Source: Nemorincola sp044225795
GTDB lineage: Bacteria; Bacteroidota; Bacteroidia; Chitinophagales; Chitinophagaceae
Direction of reading: 5' to 3'
DNA length: 64,000 bases
Assembly (NCBI GenBank): GCA_044225795.1
Contig: JBGAIF010000008.1
Span: 124,001-188,000, forward strand
Position 1 is the first letter of the stretch; each line of letters starts with the position of its first letter. Below the pieces are notes generated by a model. The model was not told the origin of the DNA, did no database searches, and saw nothing but the letters and a program-made list of their open reading frames with translations. The position numbers and the translations under genes were made by a program. Below are positions 34,790 to 43,490 of this stretch, piece after piece.

Positions 34790-37174
34790 ATGCAAAAGAG
34801 TCTATCATTTACGGAGGTTAGGAAACTATGCGAACCGGACATCTTCAATACAGGAGAGAAAACCGGACACGCATCAATAAACCATGACAATGTCATTATC
34901 GGGCAAGAAAGAGCAATAAAAGCGCTGAAGCTGGGATTAGGGATGAAAGCACCCGGGTTCAATATTTATGTTTCAGGGGCGTCGGGTACCGGTAAACTCA
35001 CTGCCGTCACCAATTTCGTCGAAGCGCAGGCTAAAAACGATAAAATTCCTTTCGACTGGTGTTATGTCAACAATTTCAAAGATACTTACCGGCCTCATAA
35101 ACTGTTCTTGCCTCCCGGACAAGCCGTCGTATTCAAAAAAGAAATGAAAAGCCTGGTTGAGGATGTTTTTCATGCACTGGTGAAGGTCTTCGAAAGTGAA
35201 GAATATGCGGAAAAAAAAGGGAAGATCGTCAATGCATTCGAAGATTTCCAGGAAGATGTTCTCAGAACAATATCTGAATATGCTGAACAGGAATCCTTCA
35301 TGATCAAACAAACCACAACCAGTATACTCACTATTCCGCTGAAAGACAAAAAACCGCTTACAGAAAAGCAGATCAGCCAAATGAGCGAACCTGAACTGGA
35401 CAAAATAAATGCTGCTCAGACGAAACTGCAGGAAAAACTCGATACCGGGCTTCGTGAGATCAGAAAGAAAGAAAAAGAAATGGTCCAGGCGGTAGATAAG
35501 CTGACGAAAGAGGTTGCCGGAGCAGCTATTGGTCATTTGATCGATGAGTTGAACGAAAAATACAGAGAACTCCGGCAGGTGATAGAATACCTGGCACTTG
35601 TGAAAGAGGATATCCTGGAAAACCTGCCTGACTTCATGAAATCACAAAAATCGAGTTCCCCTGCAGAAAATCCCTTTCAAAAAAGGTATGAAGTAACGGT
35701 TCTGGTTGATAATCGCGATTTAGAAGGCGCACCGGTAATTATTGAAAGAAACCCGACATATAACAATCTGACCGGAAGAGTAGAAAAGGAATCCTTTATG
35801 GGAACGCTGATAACCGACTTTACAATGATTCGGCAGGGCTCCCTTCATAACGCCAATGGAGGATACCTGATCATACGTATAGACGAGCTTCTGCAAAACT
35901 ACTTTTCATGGGAATGTCTTAAACGGGCCCTAAAAAACAGGGAGATTTCTATAGAGGAAGCTACCGACCAACTCGGATATTTGACTACAAAAACACTAAA
36001 ACCAGAACCGATACCTCTGAACGCGAAAGTCATATTGATCGGCAACTCGCATCTTTATAGATTACTATACAACTACGACAGCGATTTCAGAGAGCTTTTC
36101 AAGATAAAAGCTGACTTCAACACCGTAATGGACCTCTCAGATGACAATGTGCATAGTTATACAGAATTCATCAGGGTCATTACGGAAAAAGAAAACCTAT
36201 TGAATATTGAAAACACGGCATTTGCAAAGATCATTGAATATAGTTCCAGGCTAGCCGAAAACCAGGAAAAACTAAGCACCAAGTTCGGCATCATCTCCGA
36301 CATATTAAGAGAAGCAGATCACTACGCCCGCCAGGAAAATGCAACAGCAATAGCGGCCAAACATATAACTAAAGCAGTGGAAGAGAAGAGCAACCGCTCC
36401 AACCTGATCCAAGAAAAGATCACTGAGATGATTGCCAATGGGCAAATATTAATTGACATCCGTGGTTCTGAGATCGGCCAAATAAATGGCCTGTCGGTAC
36501 TCGATTTCGGCGATATAACATTCGGCGTTCCATCACGCATCACCTGCACAGTAAGTCCGGGAAAATCCGGAGTTATAGATATAGAGCGGGAGGCAGAACT
36601 AAGCGGCCCGATTCATACCAAGGGGGTGCTGATCTTAAGTGGTTTCCTAATGAACAAATTCATGCAGGATAAACCGCCCAGCCTGTCCGCCAGACTTGTC
36701 TTTGAGCAGAGTTACTCCGGCGTAGAGGGCGACAGCGCCTCCAGCACAGAGCTTTATGCTATATTATCTTCTTTGTCGGGTGTACCTATCAAACAGGGTA
36801 TTGCAGTAACGGGGTCCGTCAACCAAAAGGGTGAGATACAGCCAATCGGAGGTGTCAACGAAAAAATAGAAGGTTATTACGAGATATGCAAAGCATTAGG
36901 GTTAAATGGCGAGCAAGGAGTTCTGATCCCCGCCTCAAATATCAAAAACCTAATGTTAAAAGAAGAGGTCGTTGACGCAATAAAAGAAGATAAATTTAAG
37001 ATATGGACCGCTAACAATATTGAAGAAGGGATAGAAGTGCTTACCGGCGTTAAAGCCGGCAGTATCTGGGAAGACGGGACGATCATTAACATGGTCAATA
37101 ACACGTTGAACATCTTCGCGGCCCGCATAAAGGAATTTGCTGCAGAGTATGAGCAGTTAGAAAGTATCAACTAA
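34790..37174 (+). CDS. Lon-like ATP-dependent protease (AAA_32/LonB type)
   Basis: 794 residues. Nucleotide-binding region starts with GASGTGK (63-69). A coiled-coil insert (about 150-290) interrupts the ATPase, as in the AAA_32 group. The C-terminal S16 protease domain has the Ser-Lys dyad S649 (GDSAS) and K692 (GGVNEKIEG), 43 residues apart as in Lon. No N-terminal LAN substrate domain is present, so it is not classical LonA. The base after the P-loop lysine encodes Leu rather than Ser/Thr. The family is poorly studied; roles in stress proteolysis are presumed. It carries the shared CRP/FNR-type promoter array and is convergent with the eRF1-like gene. Confidence 0.9.
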   Translation: MQKSLSFTEVRKLCEPDIFNTGEKTGHASINHDNVIIGQERAIKALKLGLGMKAPGFNIYVSGASGTGKLTAVTNFVEAQAKNDKIPFDWCYVNNFKDTYRPHKLFLPPGQAVVFKKEMKSLVEDVFHALVKVFESEEYAEKKGKIVNAFEDFQEDVLRTISEYAEQESFMIKQTTTSILTIPLKDKKPLTEKQISQMSEPELDKINAAQTKLQEKLDTGLREIRKKEKEMVQAVDKLTKEVAGAAIGHLIDELNEKYRELRQVIEYLALVKEDILENLPDFMKSQKSSSPAENPFQKRYEVTVLVDNRDLEGAPVIIERNPTYNNLTGRVEKESFMGTLITDFTMIRQGSLHNANGGYLIIRIDELLQNYFSWECLKRALKNREISIEEATDQLGYLTTKTLKPEPIPLNAKVILIGNSHLYRLLYNYDSDFRELFKIKADFNTVMDLSDDNVHSYTEFIRVITEKENLLNIENTAFAKIIEYSSRLAENQEKLSTKFGIISDILREADHYARQENATAIAAKHITKAVEEKSNRSNLIQEKITEMIANGQILIDIRGSEIGQINGLSVLDFGDITFGVPSRITCTVSPGKSGVIDIEREAELSGPIHTKGVLILSGFLMNKFMQDKPPSLSARLVFEQSYSGVEGDSASSTELYAILSSLSGVPIKQGIAVTGSVNQKGEIQPIGGVNEKIEGYYEICKALGLNGEQGVLIPASNIKNLMLKEEVVDAIKEDKFKIWTANNIEEGIEVLTGVKAGSIWEDGTIINMVNNTLNIFAARIKEFAAEYEQLESIN

Positions 37175-37219
37175 ACAAAGGACATAAAAAGTCGGATTTG
37201 CGACCATGCACAAAACAAG

Positions 37220-37258
37220 GACCTCCGCCGATGTTCAAATCATTCGGGCGGAGGTCTT
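37220..37258. terminator. Bidirectional terminator between the Lon-like and eRF1-like genes
   Basis: Perfect 10-bp GC-rich stem (37220-37229 with 37247-37256, arm GACCTCCGCC) with a 17-base loop between two convergent genes. T residues follow on the plus side. Confidence 0.6.
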
Positions 37259-37273
37259 TGATATTAAAACGGT

Positions 37274-37699
37274 TCACTTCTTTGCCGCTGTAAATGCCTG
37301 GTGCCCAACCTTGATCATTGAAAAGTGATCCTTCACAAACCGAACCGCGGCTTTCTCGTCCATTACATCACTTGCCATCACATCAAGTTTAATCTCTTTA
37401 AGACGCACAGTGCCTTCTATTTCATTCTGAAGGTCATATTTTGCCTGCGCAGGCCCAAAGACGAGTAACCCGCTCACAGTTGTCAACTTATCAACTACTG
37501 CCCGGACGAGTCTCGTCATGTTTTCATGAGCTTTATTTTGTGCATGCTCCTGTTGGGAAATTCTTTTTACCTTTCCGGAACTACCCGGACTGTCCACTAC
37601 CTCTTCAGAAATGAAATGCTCTTGGTGCAGGTGATTCAGCGCAACAACAAACGCATGCTGATGGTCTATATAAATGCCATAGTTGAACTTCGGTTTCAT
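37274..37699 (-). CDS. Putative eRF1-like (translational machinery-type) protein
   Basis: 141 residues, soluble. The N-terminus YGIYIDHQHAFVVAL and the later LLVFGPAQAKYDLQNEI plus a conserved helix (EKAAVRFVKDHF) resemble bacterial homologues of the eRF1 domain 2/3 fold, often labelled translational machinery protein and found near stress genes. The assignment is tentative. The gene has a leader of about 120 bp and the shared paired-site promoter at 37819-37883. ppsA lies upstream on the same strand. Confidence 0.6.
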   Translation of the reverse strand: MKPKFNYGIYIDHQHAFVVALNHLHQEHFISEEVVDSPGSSGKVKRISQQEHAQNKAHENMTRLVRAVVDKLTTVSGLLVFGPAQAKYDLQNEIEGTVRLKEIKLDVMASDVMDEKAAVRFVKDHFSMIKVGHQAFTAAKK

Positions 37700-37818
37700 T
37701 TTAATAATATTTGAAAGATTAGGAAATATAGACGCTCAACATCCACACTGTTTTTTCGTGATCTTGCAAAACGCCTATTCTGAATATTTGGTTCCATAAA
37801 TTAATTAGCATTTATGCC

Positions 37819-37883
37819 TAAAAATATATTGACTTTCCGGAAGCCACTATGACCTGCATCATTGAAGATCATGATAGTGATCA
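37819..37883 (-). promoter_or_regulatory. eRF1-like gene promoter with paired CRP/FNR-type sites
   Basis: Distal site TGATAGTGATCA (37872-37883), proximal TGACCTGCATCA (37850-37861), both exact TGA-N6-TCA palindromes with centres 22 bp apart. A box TATTTTTA on the minus strand (37819-37826) ends 36.5 bp from the proximal centre. The predicted leader is about 110-120 nt. Confidence 0.65.
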
Positions 37884-37889
37884 AACCCA

Positions 37890-40268
37890 TTAAACCCTTG
37901 CCAGCTCCGCATTATTTATATTCTCAATGCCCTTTAGCAGGGCATCAGGATTGAAGGAAATACTGTCTATACCCTGCCCAACCAGGTACCTGGCAAATTC
38001 AGGATAGTCGCTCGGTGCCTGCCCACACAATCCGATTTTTTTATTGATCTTCTTGGCTTTAGCTATTACCGTAGCGATCATTTCCCTGGCAGCCGGATCT
38101 TGCTCACTAAACAAATTCGCCACCAGTGCCGAATCCCGGTCTATTCCCAGCGTTAATTGGGTGAGGTCGTTTGAACCAATAGAAAATCCGTCAAAAACAT
38201 GCCCGAATTCCTCGGCGCATATCACATTGCTCGGTATCTCTGCCATAACGTATATCTCCAGGCCATTGTCGCCTTGCACCAGCCCATACTCCTTCATTAC
38301 TGCTATCACTTTCTTTCCCTCCTCTACTGTCCTGCAAAACGGAATCATCAACTTCACATTTGTCAATCCCATTTCATTCCTGACCATTTTGATCGCTTCG
38401 CATTCAAGACGAAACCCTTCTTGGTACAAAGGGCTATAATAGCGGGACGCTCCCCGAAACCCGATCATCGGATTCTCCTCCTTGGGCTCAAAATCTATGC
38501 CACCCAACAAATTGGCGTATTCATTGGTCTTAAAATCACTCATCCTCACAATAACATCTTTGGGATAAAAAGCTGCGGCAATGGTAGCTACACCCTGTGA
38601 GAGCTTGTCAATGAAGTAATCCTCTCTATTTAAGTAACCGGAAGTGATCTCTTTAATTTTGCGCTTTGTATTTTCGTCCTTTACACTATCAAATTTTACG
38701 AGGGCCATCGGGTGAATACCGATCGAATGATTGATGATGAACTCTATTCGCATTAGTCCGACACCGTCATTAGGAAGGAAAGATAGCTTAAATGCTTTAT
38801 CCGGATCACCGGCGATGAGCATAACACGGGTGTGTTGAGGCTTCTGTATATTCTCTATATCCACCTTTGTCTCTGTCCATTGCAGGCGCCCTTTGTACAC
38901 ACTCCCCTTCTTTCCCTCCGCACACGAAACTGTCACTACATCTCCATCCTTAATTGCTGCCGTAGCATTTCCCGCACCAACAATGGCAGGAATACCTATT
39001 TCGCGGGCCACTATTGAAGCGTGACTCGTTCTACCACCTTTGTCCGTAATGATCGCAGCAGCCTTCTTCAAAACCGGATCCCAATCCGGAGTTGTAAGCT
39101 CAGTAACAATTATGTCTCCTTTGTTCACCTTATCGATCTCCTTTGCCGAAGAAAGCAGGCGAACTACACCCGACACTATCTTTTCGCCAATCGCCTGTCC
39201 TTCAACAATTCGCTCCCCCTTGGATGTGAGCCTATATTCTACAATATTGGTTGCGCTGACTGAGCTGTGAACCGTTTCCGGTCGGGCCTGTACTATGAAT
39301 ATTTCTCCACTTTCTCCGTCTTTCGCCCATTCAATATCCATAGGGCGCTTATAGTGCTTTTCAATGGTCAATGCACATTTTGCCAGGCTTGTTATTTCCC
39401 CGTCTGATAATACAAATGTGCTCCTCAGGTCAGCAGGCGTATCTGTGTTTACAATTGAAGACGAACCATCTCCTGTAGCGTAAACCATCATCTTAGCTTT
39501 CTCGCCAAGATTTCGCTGTATGATGGCTCGTTCTCCCTGTAGCAAAGATGGTTTAAACACCAGGAACTCGTCGGGACTAACACTGCCCTGCACAATATTC
39601 TCCCCAAGGCCCCACACACCGGATAAATGTATCACGTCTCTGAACCCAGATTCCGGCTCTAAGGTGAATATTACACCTGAACAACCAAGATCTGATCTTA
39701 CCATTTTCTGTACACCGACGGACAATAAGACACCCGTTTCAAAACCGTTATCAATACGGTATTTTATAGCTCTTGCTGTAAATAACGAAGCAAAACACTT
39801 TTGGACTGCCTGCAGCACAGCTTCCGAACCCATCACATTCAAGAAAGACTCATGTTGCCCGGCGAAACTTGCATCAGGAAGATCTTCCGCTGTTGCGCTA
39901 CTCCTTATTGCCACAGCGCCCGGCAAGCTCCCACAGAGATACTCATACGACTGAACGATGGCCTTTTGCAGGTCGCCGGGTATCTTCGCCTGCATAATAA
40001 GTGTTCTTGCCTCCCATCCTACTTCCACAAGATTTGCAAAATTCTTACGATCCAGAGTGGCTGACAGCCGCTCAAGCGGTTCATTCAAATTATTAGCATC
40101 CAGGAAATAACGAAATGCGCCCGCGGTTATGGCAAATCCGTCAGGCACCTTGATCCCCTGATCTGTCAAAGAATTATACATCTCACCCAGCGATGCGTTC
40201 TTCCCGCCTACAGAACCTATGTCCTTAATGCCGATCTCACTAAAACGTTTAATATATTCGGTTGCCAT
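37890..40268 (-). CDS. ppsA: Phosphoenolpyruvate synthase
   Basis: 792 residues, normal length. N-terminal ATP-binding domain (GGKNASLGEMY, AIRSSATAEDLPDASFAGQH), swivelling phosphohistidine domain with the phospho-acceptor H416 in GGRTSHASIVAREIGIPA, and a C-terminal PEP/pyruvate-binding barrel (GLMRIEFII, IGSNDLTQLTLGIDRDS, GLCGQAPSDYPEFA). It makes PEP from pyruvate and ATP, giving AMP and phosphate, the entry step of gluconeogenesis. The promoter at 40286-40350 has the same paired sites as its neighbours, so it is probably co-regulated with ftsH and the Lon-like protease. Confidence 0.95.
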   Translation of the reverse strand: MATEYIKRFSEIGIKDIGSVGGKNASLGEMYNSLTDQGIKVPDGFAITAGAFRYFLDANNLNEPLERLSATLDRKNFANLVEVGWEARTLIMQAKIPGDLQKAIVQSYEYLCGSLPGAVAIRSSATAEDLPDASFAGQHESFLNVMGSEAVLQAVQKCFASLFTARAIKYRIDNGFETGVLLSVGVQKMVRSDLGCSGVIFTLEPESGFRDVIHLSGVWGLGENIVQGSVSPDEFLVFKPSLLQGERAIIQRNLGEKAKMMVYATGDGSSSIVNTDTPADLRSTFVLSDGEITSLAKCALTIEKHYKRPMDIEWAKDGESGEIFIVQARPETVHSSVSATNIVEYRLTSKGERIVEGQAIGEKIVSGVVRLLSSAKEIDKVNKGDIIVTELTTPDWDPVLKKAAAIITDKGGRTSHASIVAREIGIPAIVGAGNATAAIKDGDVVTVSCAEGKKGSVYKGRLQWTETKVDIENIQKPQHTRVMLIAGDPDKAFKLSFLPNDGVGLMRIEFIINHSIGIHPMALVKFDSVKDENTKRKIKEITSGYLNREDYFIDKLSQGVATIAAAFYPKDVIVRMSDFKTNEYANLLGGIDFEPKEENPMIGFRGASRYYSPLYQEGFRLECEAIKMVRNEMGLTNVKLMIPFCRTVEEGKKVIAVMKEYGLVQGDNGLEIYVMAEIPSNVICAEEFGHVFDGFSIGSNDLTQLTLGIDRDSALVANLFSEQDPAAREMIATVIAKAKKINKKIGLCGQAPSDYPEFARYLVGQGIDSISFNPDALLKGIENINNAELARV

Positions 40269-40285
40269 ATCCTATTTGCTTTCCG

Positions 40286-40350
40286 CAAATATGGCGTATG
40301 AGCATTTCATAGACTCTAATACACGTCATTTCTTTGCATGACAGAAATCA
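40286..40350 (-). promoter_or_regulatory. ppsA promoter with paired CRP/FNR-type sites
   Basis: Distal site TGACAGAAATCA (40339-40350, exact), proximal TAATACACGTCA (40317-40328, one base off), centres 22 bp apart. A box CATATTTG on the minus strand (40286-40293) ends 36.5 bp from the proximal centre and 18 bp before the ATG. Confidence 0.6.
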
Positions 40351-40384
40351 GCAGGTCAATACATATCAAAAACCGTACCCCGGA

Positions 40385-40800
40385 AAATAAATGTTTTTGA
40401 GCGGGAGCGGATTGCAAATCCCGAACAATATGCTTTAAGATCACAGATCCGAAAGAGCGGGGCAATGTAACGTTTCAAATGCGGCCCGTTTCATCCCCCT
40501 TGCAAACGAGGACGAGAGGTGTAAGGGTTGCACAAAGGACTCCAAACTGCGCAACTTCTTTTTCCCTGCAATGTGTGCAATCCTGCACTTAATTCATTGG
40601 CGATCAATATCAAAGTGTGCAGCACACATTACACAGTGTGCCATAGGCGTAACAGCCTGCCTTGCAATAGCAATATGATACAACAAATGCTGTGCCAATG
40701 TTTGACAGCCGGTAAGTATTGTAATAAGCAGACAAGGGGATGGCGTTTGTTTTTATCTTGCCATCATGCGGGTTGTTGGTGAAGAACACCAACAACGGCG
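40385..40800. repeat. Composite dispersed repeat with inserted block
   Basis: Outer arms match 31608-31795: left 40399-40464, right hairpin GTTGTTGGTG-AAGAA-CACCAACAAC at 40772-40796. Between them lies about 239 bp (40531-40769) matching 29547-29770 and flanked by GGGTTG at 40525-40530 and 40770-40775. This, together with the ppsA promoter, accounts for the gap 40269-40849. No gene is supported here. Confidence 0.75.
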
Positions 40801-40849
40801 GGAACTATATCACAAAAACTGTTCCAGATATATAAACTAACAACCGCTA

Positions 40850-41314
40850 TTACCTTCTACCGGAAAATGTTTTAGTATATGATGAGAAGCCTGCAGTTCC
40901 TCCATGATATGGCGCAAATGTATAGTAGTAATAGCTGATACTGTCTGCAGCAGTGATCACTTTCAGCGTATCCCGGATACCACCATCGTAGTATGGATAG
41001 ACACCCGATGAATCGATCTTTAAATAACCCGTTGGACTCGTAAATATCTTAGTTCCAGTATGAAATGAGTCTGCGCCAACCTTCACAAGCACGATAGTAT
41101 CTGCATAGCTTGTATCCCATGTCGATGTTGGAGCACCGCCATATGCCCAGGCCTGGTGAATATGCATACTTCCAATGTATGTTCCTATTGTTGAATCATT
41201 TGGCTCCGCTGCAGGCAATGGTGTCTTTGATTCTTTCTTGCAGCAAACCACCACCGAAATAATGACGACCATCAAGAGAATAATAAGCTTATGATAACCA
41301 ACGGCGCGCTCCAT
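40850..41314 (-). CDS. Hypothetical lipoprotein
   Basis: 154 residues. The N-terminal hydrophobic stretch ends in VVVCCKKES, a lipobox with a Cys near residue 24, so it is probably lipidated. The mature part is beta-rich and aromatic (IGSMHIHQAWAYGGAP, DTIVLVKVGADSFHTG, DSISYYYYTFAPYHGG), like small Bacteroidota beta-sandwich lipoproteins. No family is recognised. It stands alone between the dispersed repeat and the tRNA gene. Confidence 0.7.
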   Translation of the reverse strand: MERAVGYHKLIILLMVVIISVVVCCKKESKTPLPAAEPNDSTIGTYIGSMHIHQAWAYGGAPTSTWDTSYADTIVLVKVGADSFHTGTKIFTSPTGYLKIDSSGVYPYYDGGIRDTLKVITAADSISYYYYTFAPYHGGTAGFSSYTKTFSGRR

Positions 41315-41373
41315 GAATTTAAATTCATATCAAATATAGTAAATTAAATATCAGATCGTAACCTAAACATAAG

Positions 41374-41408
41374 AAAGCCCGAGAGATGTGATCTCTCGGG
41401 CTTTTTAA
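41374..41408 (-). terminator. Intrinsic terminator downstream of tRNA-Gln
   Basis: Perfect 14-bp stem (41374-41387 with 41391-41404, arm AAAGCCCGAGAGAT) with a 3-base loop, directly 3' of the tRNA on the minus strand. Confidence 0.8.
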
Positions 41409-41410
41409 AG

Positions 41411-41481
41411 TAGTTCGACTAGGATTCGAACCTAGACAAACAGAGTCAGAGTCTGTTGTGCTACCGTTACACAATCGAACT
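41411..41481 (-). tRNA. tRNA-Gln, anticodon CTG
   Basis: 71 nt without encoded CCA. Acceptor AGTTCGA pairs with TCGAACT, D-stem GTGT/GCAC, anticodon stem ACAGA/TCTGT with loop CTCTGAC giving anticodon CUG, T-arm CTAGG-TTCGAAT-CCTAG. All stems pair. Reads CAG glutamine codons. Its promoter is probably the TAATTTTG box at 41498-41505. Confidence 0.92.
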
Positions 41482-41497
41482 ATTTGTGTCGGGACGG

Positions 41498-41505
41498 CAA
41501 AATTA
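41498..41505 (-). promoter_or_regulatory. -7 element of the tRNA-Gln promoter
   Basis: TAATTTTG on the minus strand, an exact TAnnTTTG match, ends 17 bp before the mature tRNA 5' end. Confidence 0.5.
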
Positions 41506-41547
41506 CGGGTATTTTCTAAAAAAATGAAACCCGGAGAGATATATTCC

Positions 41548-42843
41548 CTATGAAAATATGCGTTCCATGGCCCATGCTTTCAGGCGCATCTCATCCCATT
41601 CCTTCTCCGGGTCGCTATCGTAGGTGATGGCGCCACCGGTCTGGTAAGAGAGATATTGTGTGCCCTCGTTGTAAAACATGCTGCGTATGACCACATTGAA
41701 ATCGAAATTGCCGTCGGGGCTGATATACCCCACAGTACCGGAGAACAGTTCGCGCCGCGACCGCTCATAATGGTCTATCAGTTGCATCACTTTATACTTG
41801 GGGGCGCCGGTCATGCTGCCCATGGGAAAGGAATATCTCAGGGCATCTGTAAACGGAGCGCCTTTGCGCAGCAATCCGCTTACGGTGGATATAAGCTGGT
41901 GTACCTGGGGAAAAGAATAGACACCAAAGAGCTCTTCCACATTCACACTACCCGACTCACTGCAGCGGGCAAGGTCGTTGCGCACGAGATCCACGATCAT
42001 CACATTCTCGGCGCGCTCCTTTATGTCGTTCTTCAGCTTATGTTTTATCTCCCTGTCTATGGCTGGGTCTTTATCTCTGCGTGCAGTACCCTTGATGGGC
42101 TGCGACATGATGTGCCTGCCCTCCCTGCGCAGGTATCGCTCGGGGCTGGAGCACATCATATATTTATCGTGCATGCGGTAGAAAGCCGAGAAAGGCGCAG
42201 GCGAGAGGCCATTAAGGGCATCGAATACCTGCTTCGGGTTTACGGTGACACCTTCCGCATATCCTTCATTGCAAAGGTTGATCTCGTAGCAATCGCCCGC
42301 TGCAATATGCTCCCGCAGCTTTGTAACTGTGGCTATATACTCGTCTTTGCCAAACGCGCCTGTGAATGACACCTGTGGTATGCGCTTCTGCACAAACTCA
42401 AGGTCCATTTCACTGAATGCCGCGTAGATGGCATTGGGATCGCCGTAAGACTCTATGGTGAGTATGGTCTGCTCGCGGTTGACGTAGCAAACGGTTTCGG
42501 GGATAAAGAAATGAACATTAGGAAAACCGGTCTTTACCGGGTGCCGCGATGTGAGCGAGGGCTCTATATTATTCTTATAGTCGTAGCAGATATGGCCAAA
42601 CATCCAGTCAGGCCGGACATCAAAACCGTTTTGTAAGGTGGTCAGCAGGTCGCCGTCGTTGCCACTGAATCCGTCCTTGTATCCAACAGCCATGAGACAT
42701 TCATAGCCATTATAAACAGAGGGATAATAATTATTGTCTAAAAAAAGAAGGATGCTAAACCGGTTTCCCCAGTTCAGCATCCTTTGTTTTATTTCTTTGG
42801 CCTGCGCGCCGGTAAGCGCGAAGTTAACTTTGGTTCGTTGCAA
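41548..42843 (-). CDS. pabB: Aminodeoxychorismate synthase component I
   Basis: 431 residues with the chorismate-binding fold in the C-terminal two thirds: PIKGTARR, AENVMIVDLVRNDLARC, FPMGSMTGAPK, FSGTVGYISPDGNFDFNVVI and GGAITYDSDPEKEW. In PIKGT the lysine (K251) marks PabB; anthranilate synthases have Ala there. It converts chorismate to aminodeoxychorismate for folate synthesis, with a PabA glutaminase partner not seen here. The N-terminal part is shorter and divergent, as usual in Bacteroidota. Confidence 0.9.
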   Translation of the reverse strand: MQRTKVNFALTGAQAKEIKQRMLNWGNRFSILLFLDNNYYPSVYNGYECLMAVGYKDGFSGNDGDLLTTLQNGFDVRPDWMFGHICYDYKNNIEPSLTSRHPVKTGFPNVHFFIPETVCYVNREQTILTIESYGDPNAIYAAFSEMDLEFVQKRIPQVSFTGAFGKDEYIATVTKLREHIAAGDCYEINLCNEGYAEGVTVNPKQVFDALNGLSPAPFSAFYRMHDKYMMCSSPERYLRREGRHIMSQPIKGTARRDKDPAIDREIKHKLKNDIKERAENVMIVDLVRNDLARCSESGSVNVEELFGVYSFPQVHQLISTVSGLLRKGAPFTDALRYSFPMGSMTGAPKYKVMQLIDHYERSRRELFSGTVGYISPDGNFDFNVVIRSMFYNEGTQYLSYQTGGAITYDSDPEKEWDEMRLKAWAMERIFS

Positions 42844-42857
42844 TGCAGGCAGATAAT

Positions 42858-43415
42858 TTAGAAATCGTCATCATCGTCGTCAAAACCTCCGCCGCCACCT
42901 TCTGAGAAGAAGCCGAGATCCTTGAAGTCGTCGTCCATATCGAAGTCGTCGTCCTTAGAAGATTTCTTCTTAGGCGCCTTGCTCTTCGATTTAGGCATAT
43001 CAAACTCTTCAAATTCCTTGTCTATGTCGTAGTCATCCTCCTCTTCGGAACCATAATCATCATCATCGTCGTCATCAACGTCGTCGTCGTCGTCATCATC
43101 GTCATCATCGCTCTTGCTCTTTTTAGTAGCTGTCTTCTTAGACGCTGTCTTTTTCTTCGGCGCTTCATCTTCCTCATCATCGTCATCATCATCATCGTCA
43201 TCGGCCTTCTTCTTCTTAGACGAGACAGGAGCAGACTTTTTAGAAGCGGCCTTCTTTGCAGCAGACTTCACCTCTTCTTCCTTATCATCATCGTCATCAT
43301 CATTCAGCGCCTTTTTAGATCTGGAAGACGCTTTCTTAGGTGCCGGTGTTGCGCTTGCTTTAGCGGTCTTTTTGGTTGCGGCCTTTTTATCCGTATTTGA
43401 TTTCATTGCGCTCAT
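42858..43415 (-). CDS. Low-complexity Asp/Lys/Ala-rich protein
   Basis: 185 residues with no hydrophobic core. Lys/Ala/Ser blocks (histone-tail-like KKTAKASATPAPKKASSRSK) alternate with runs of up to nine aspartates, ending in GGGGGFDDDDDDF. Composition resembles disordered nucleic-acid-associated or RNA-polymerase delta-like acidic tails, but no folded domain is visible. ATG at 43415 or at 43406 are both possible. It sits between purA and pabB on the same strand, 15 bp from pabB. Conservation of such proteins next to purA in this lineage is not something I can confirm here. Function unknown. Confidence 0.75.
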   Translation of the reverse strand: MSAMKSNTDKKAATKKTAKASATPAPKKASSRSKKALNDDDDDDKEEEVKSAAKKAASKKSAPVSSKKKKADDDDDDDDDEEDEAPKKKTASKKTATKKSKSDDDDDDDDDDVDDDDDDDYGSEEEDDYDIDKEFEEFDMPKSKSKAPKKKSSKDDDFDMDDDFKDLGFFSEGGGGGFDDDDDDF

Positions 43416-43490
43416 ACTTAGTGCCGTAAAATTTTAATAGTTTGATGAAATTGCCAAATTTTTTTCGTCGGAAAAAATATAATTTTTTTT

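Noticed and set aside
40772..40796. Hairpin in the dispersed repeat as a transcription terminator
   Set aside because: No T-tract on either side and no gene ending there. It is better explained as part of the repeat.
43114..43437. Plus-strand Ser/Phe-rich ORF
   Set aside because: Exact antisense of the Asp/Lys-rich gene. Serine runs are the complement of aspartate codons.
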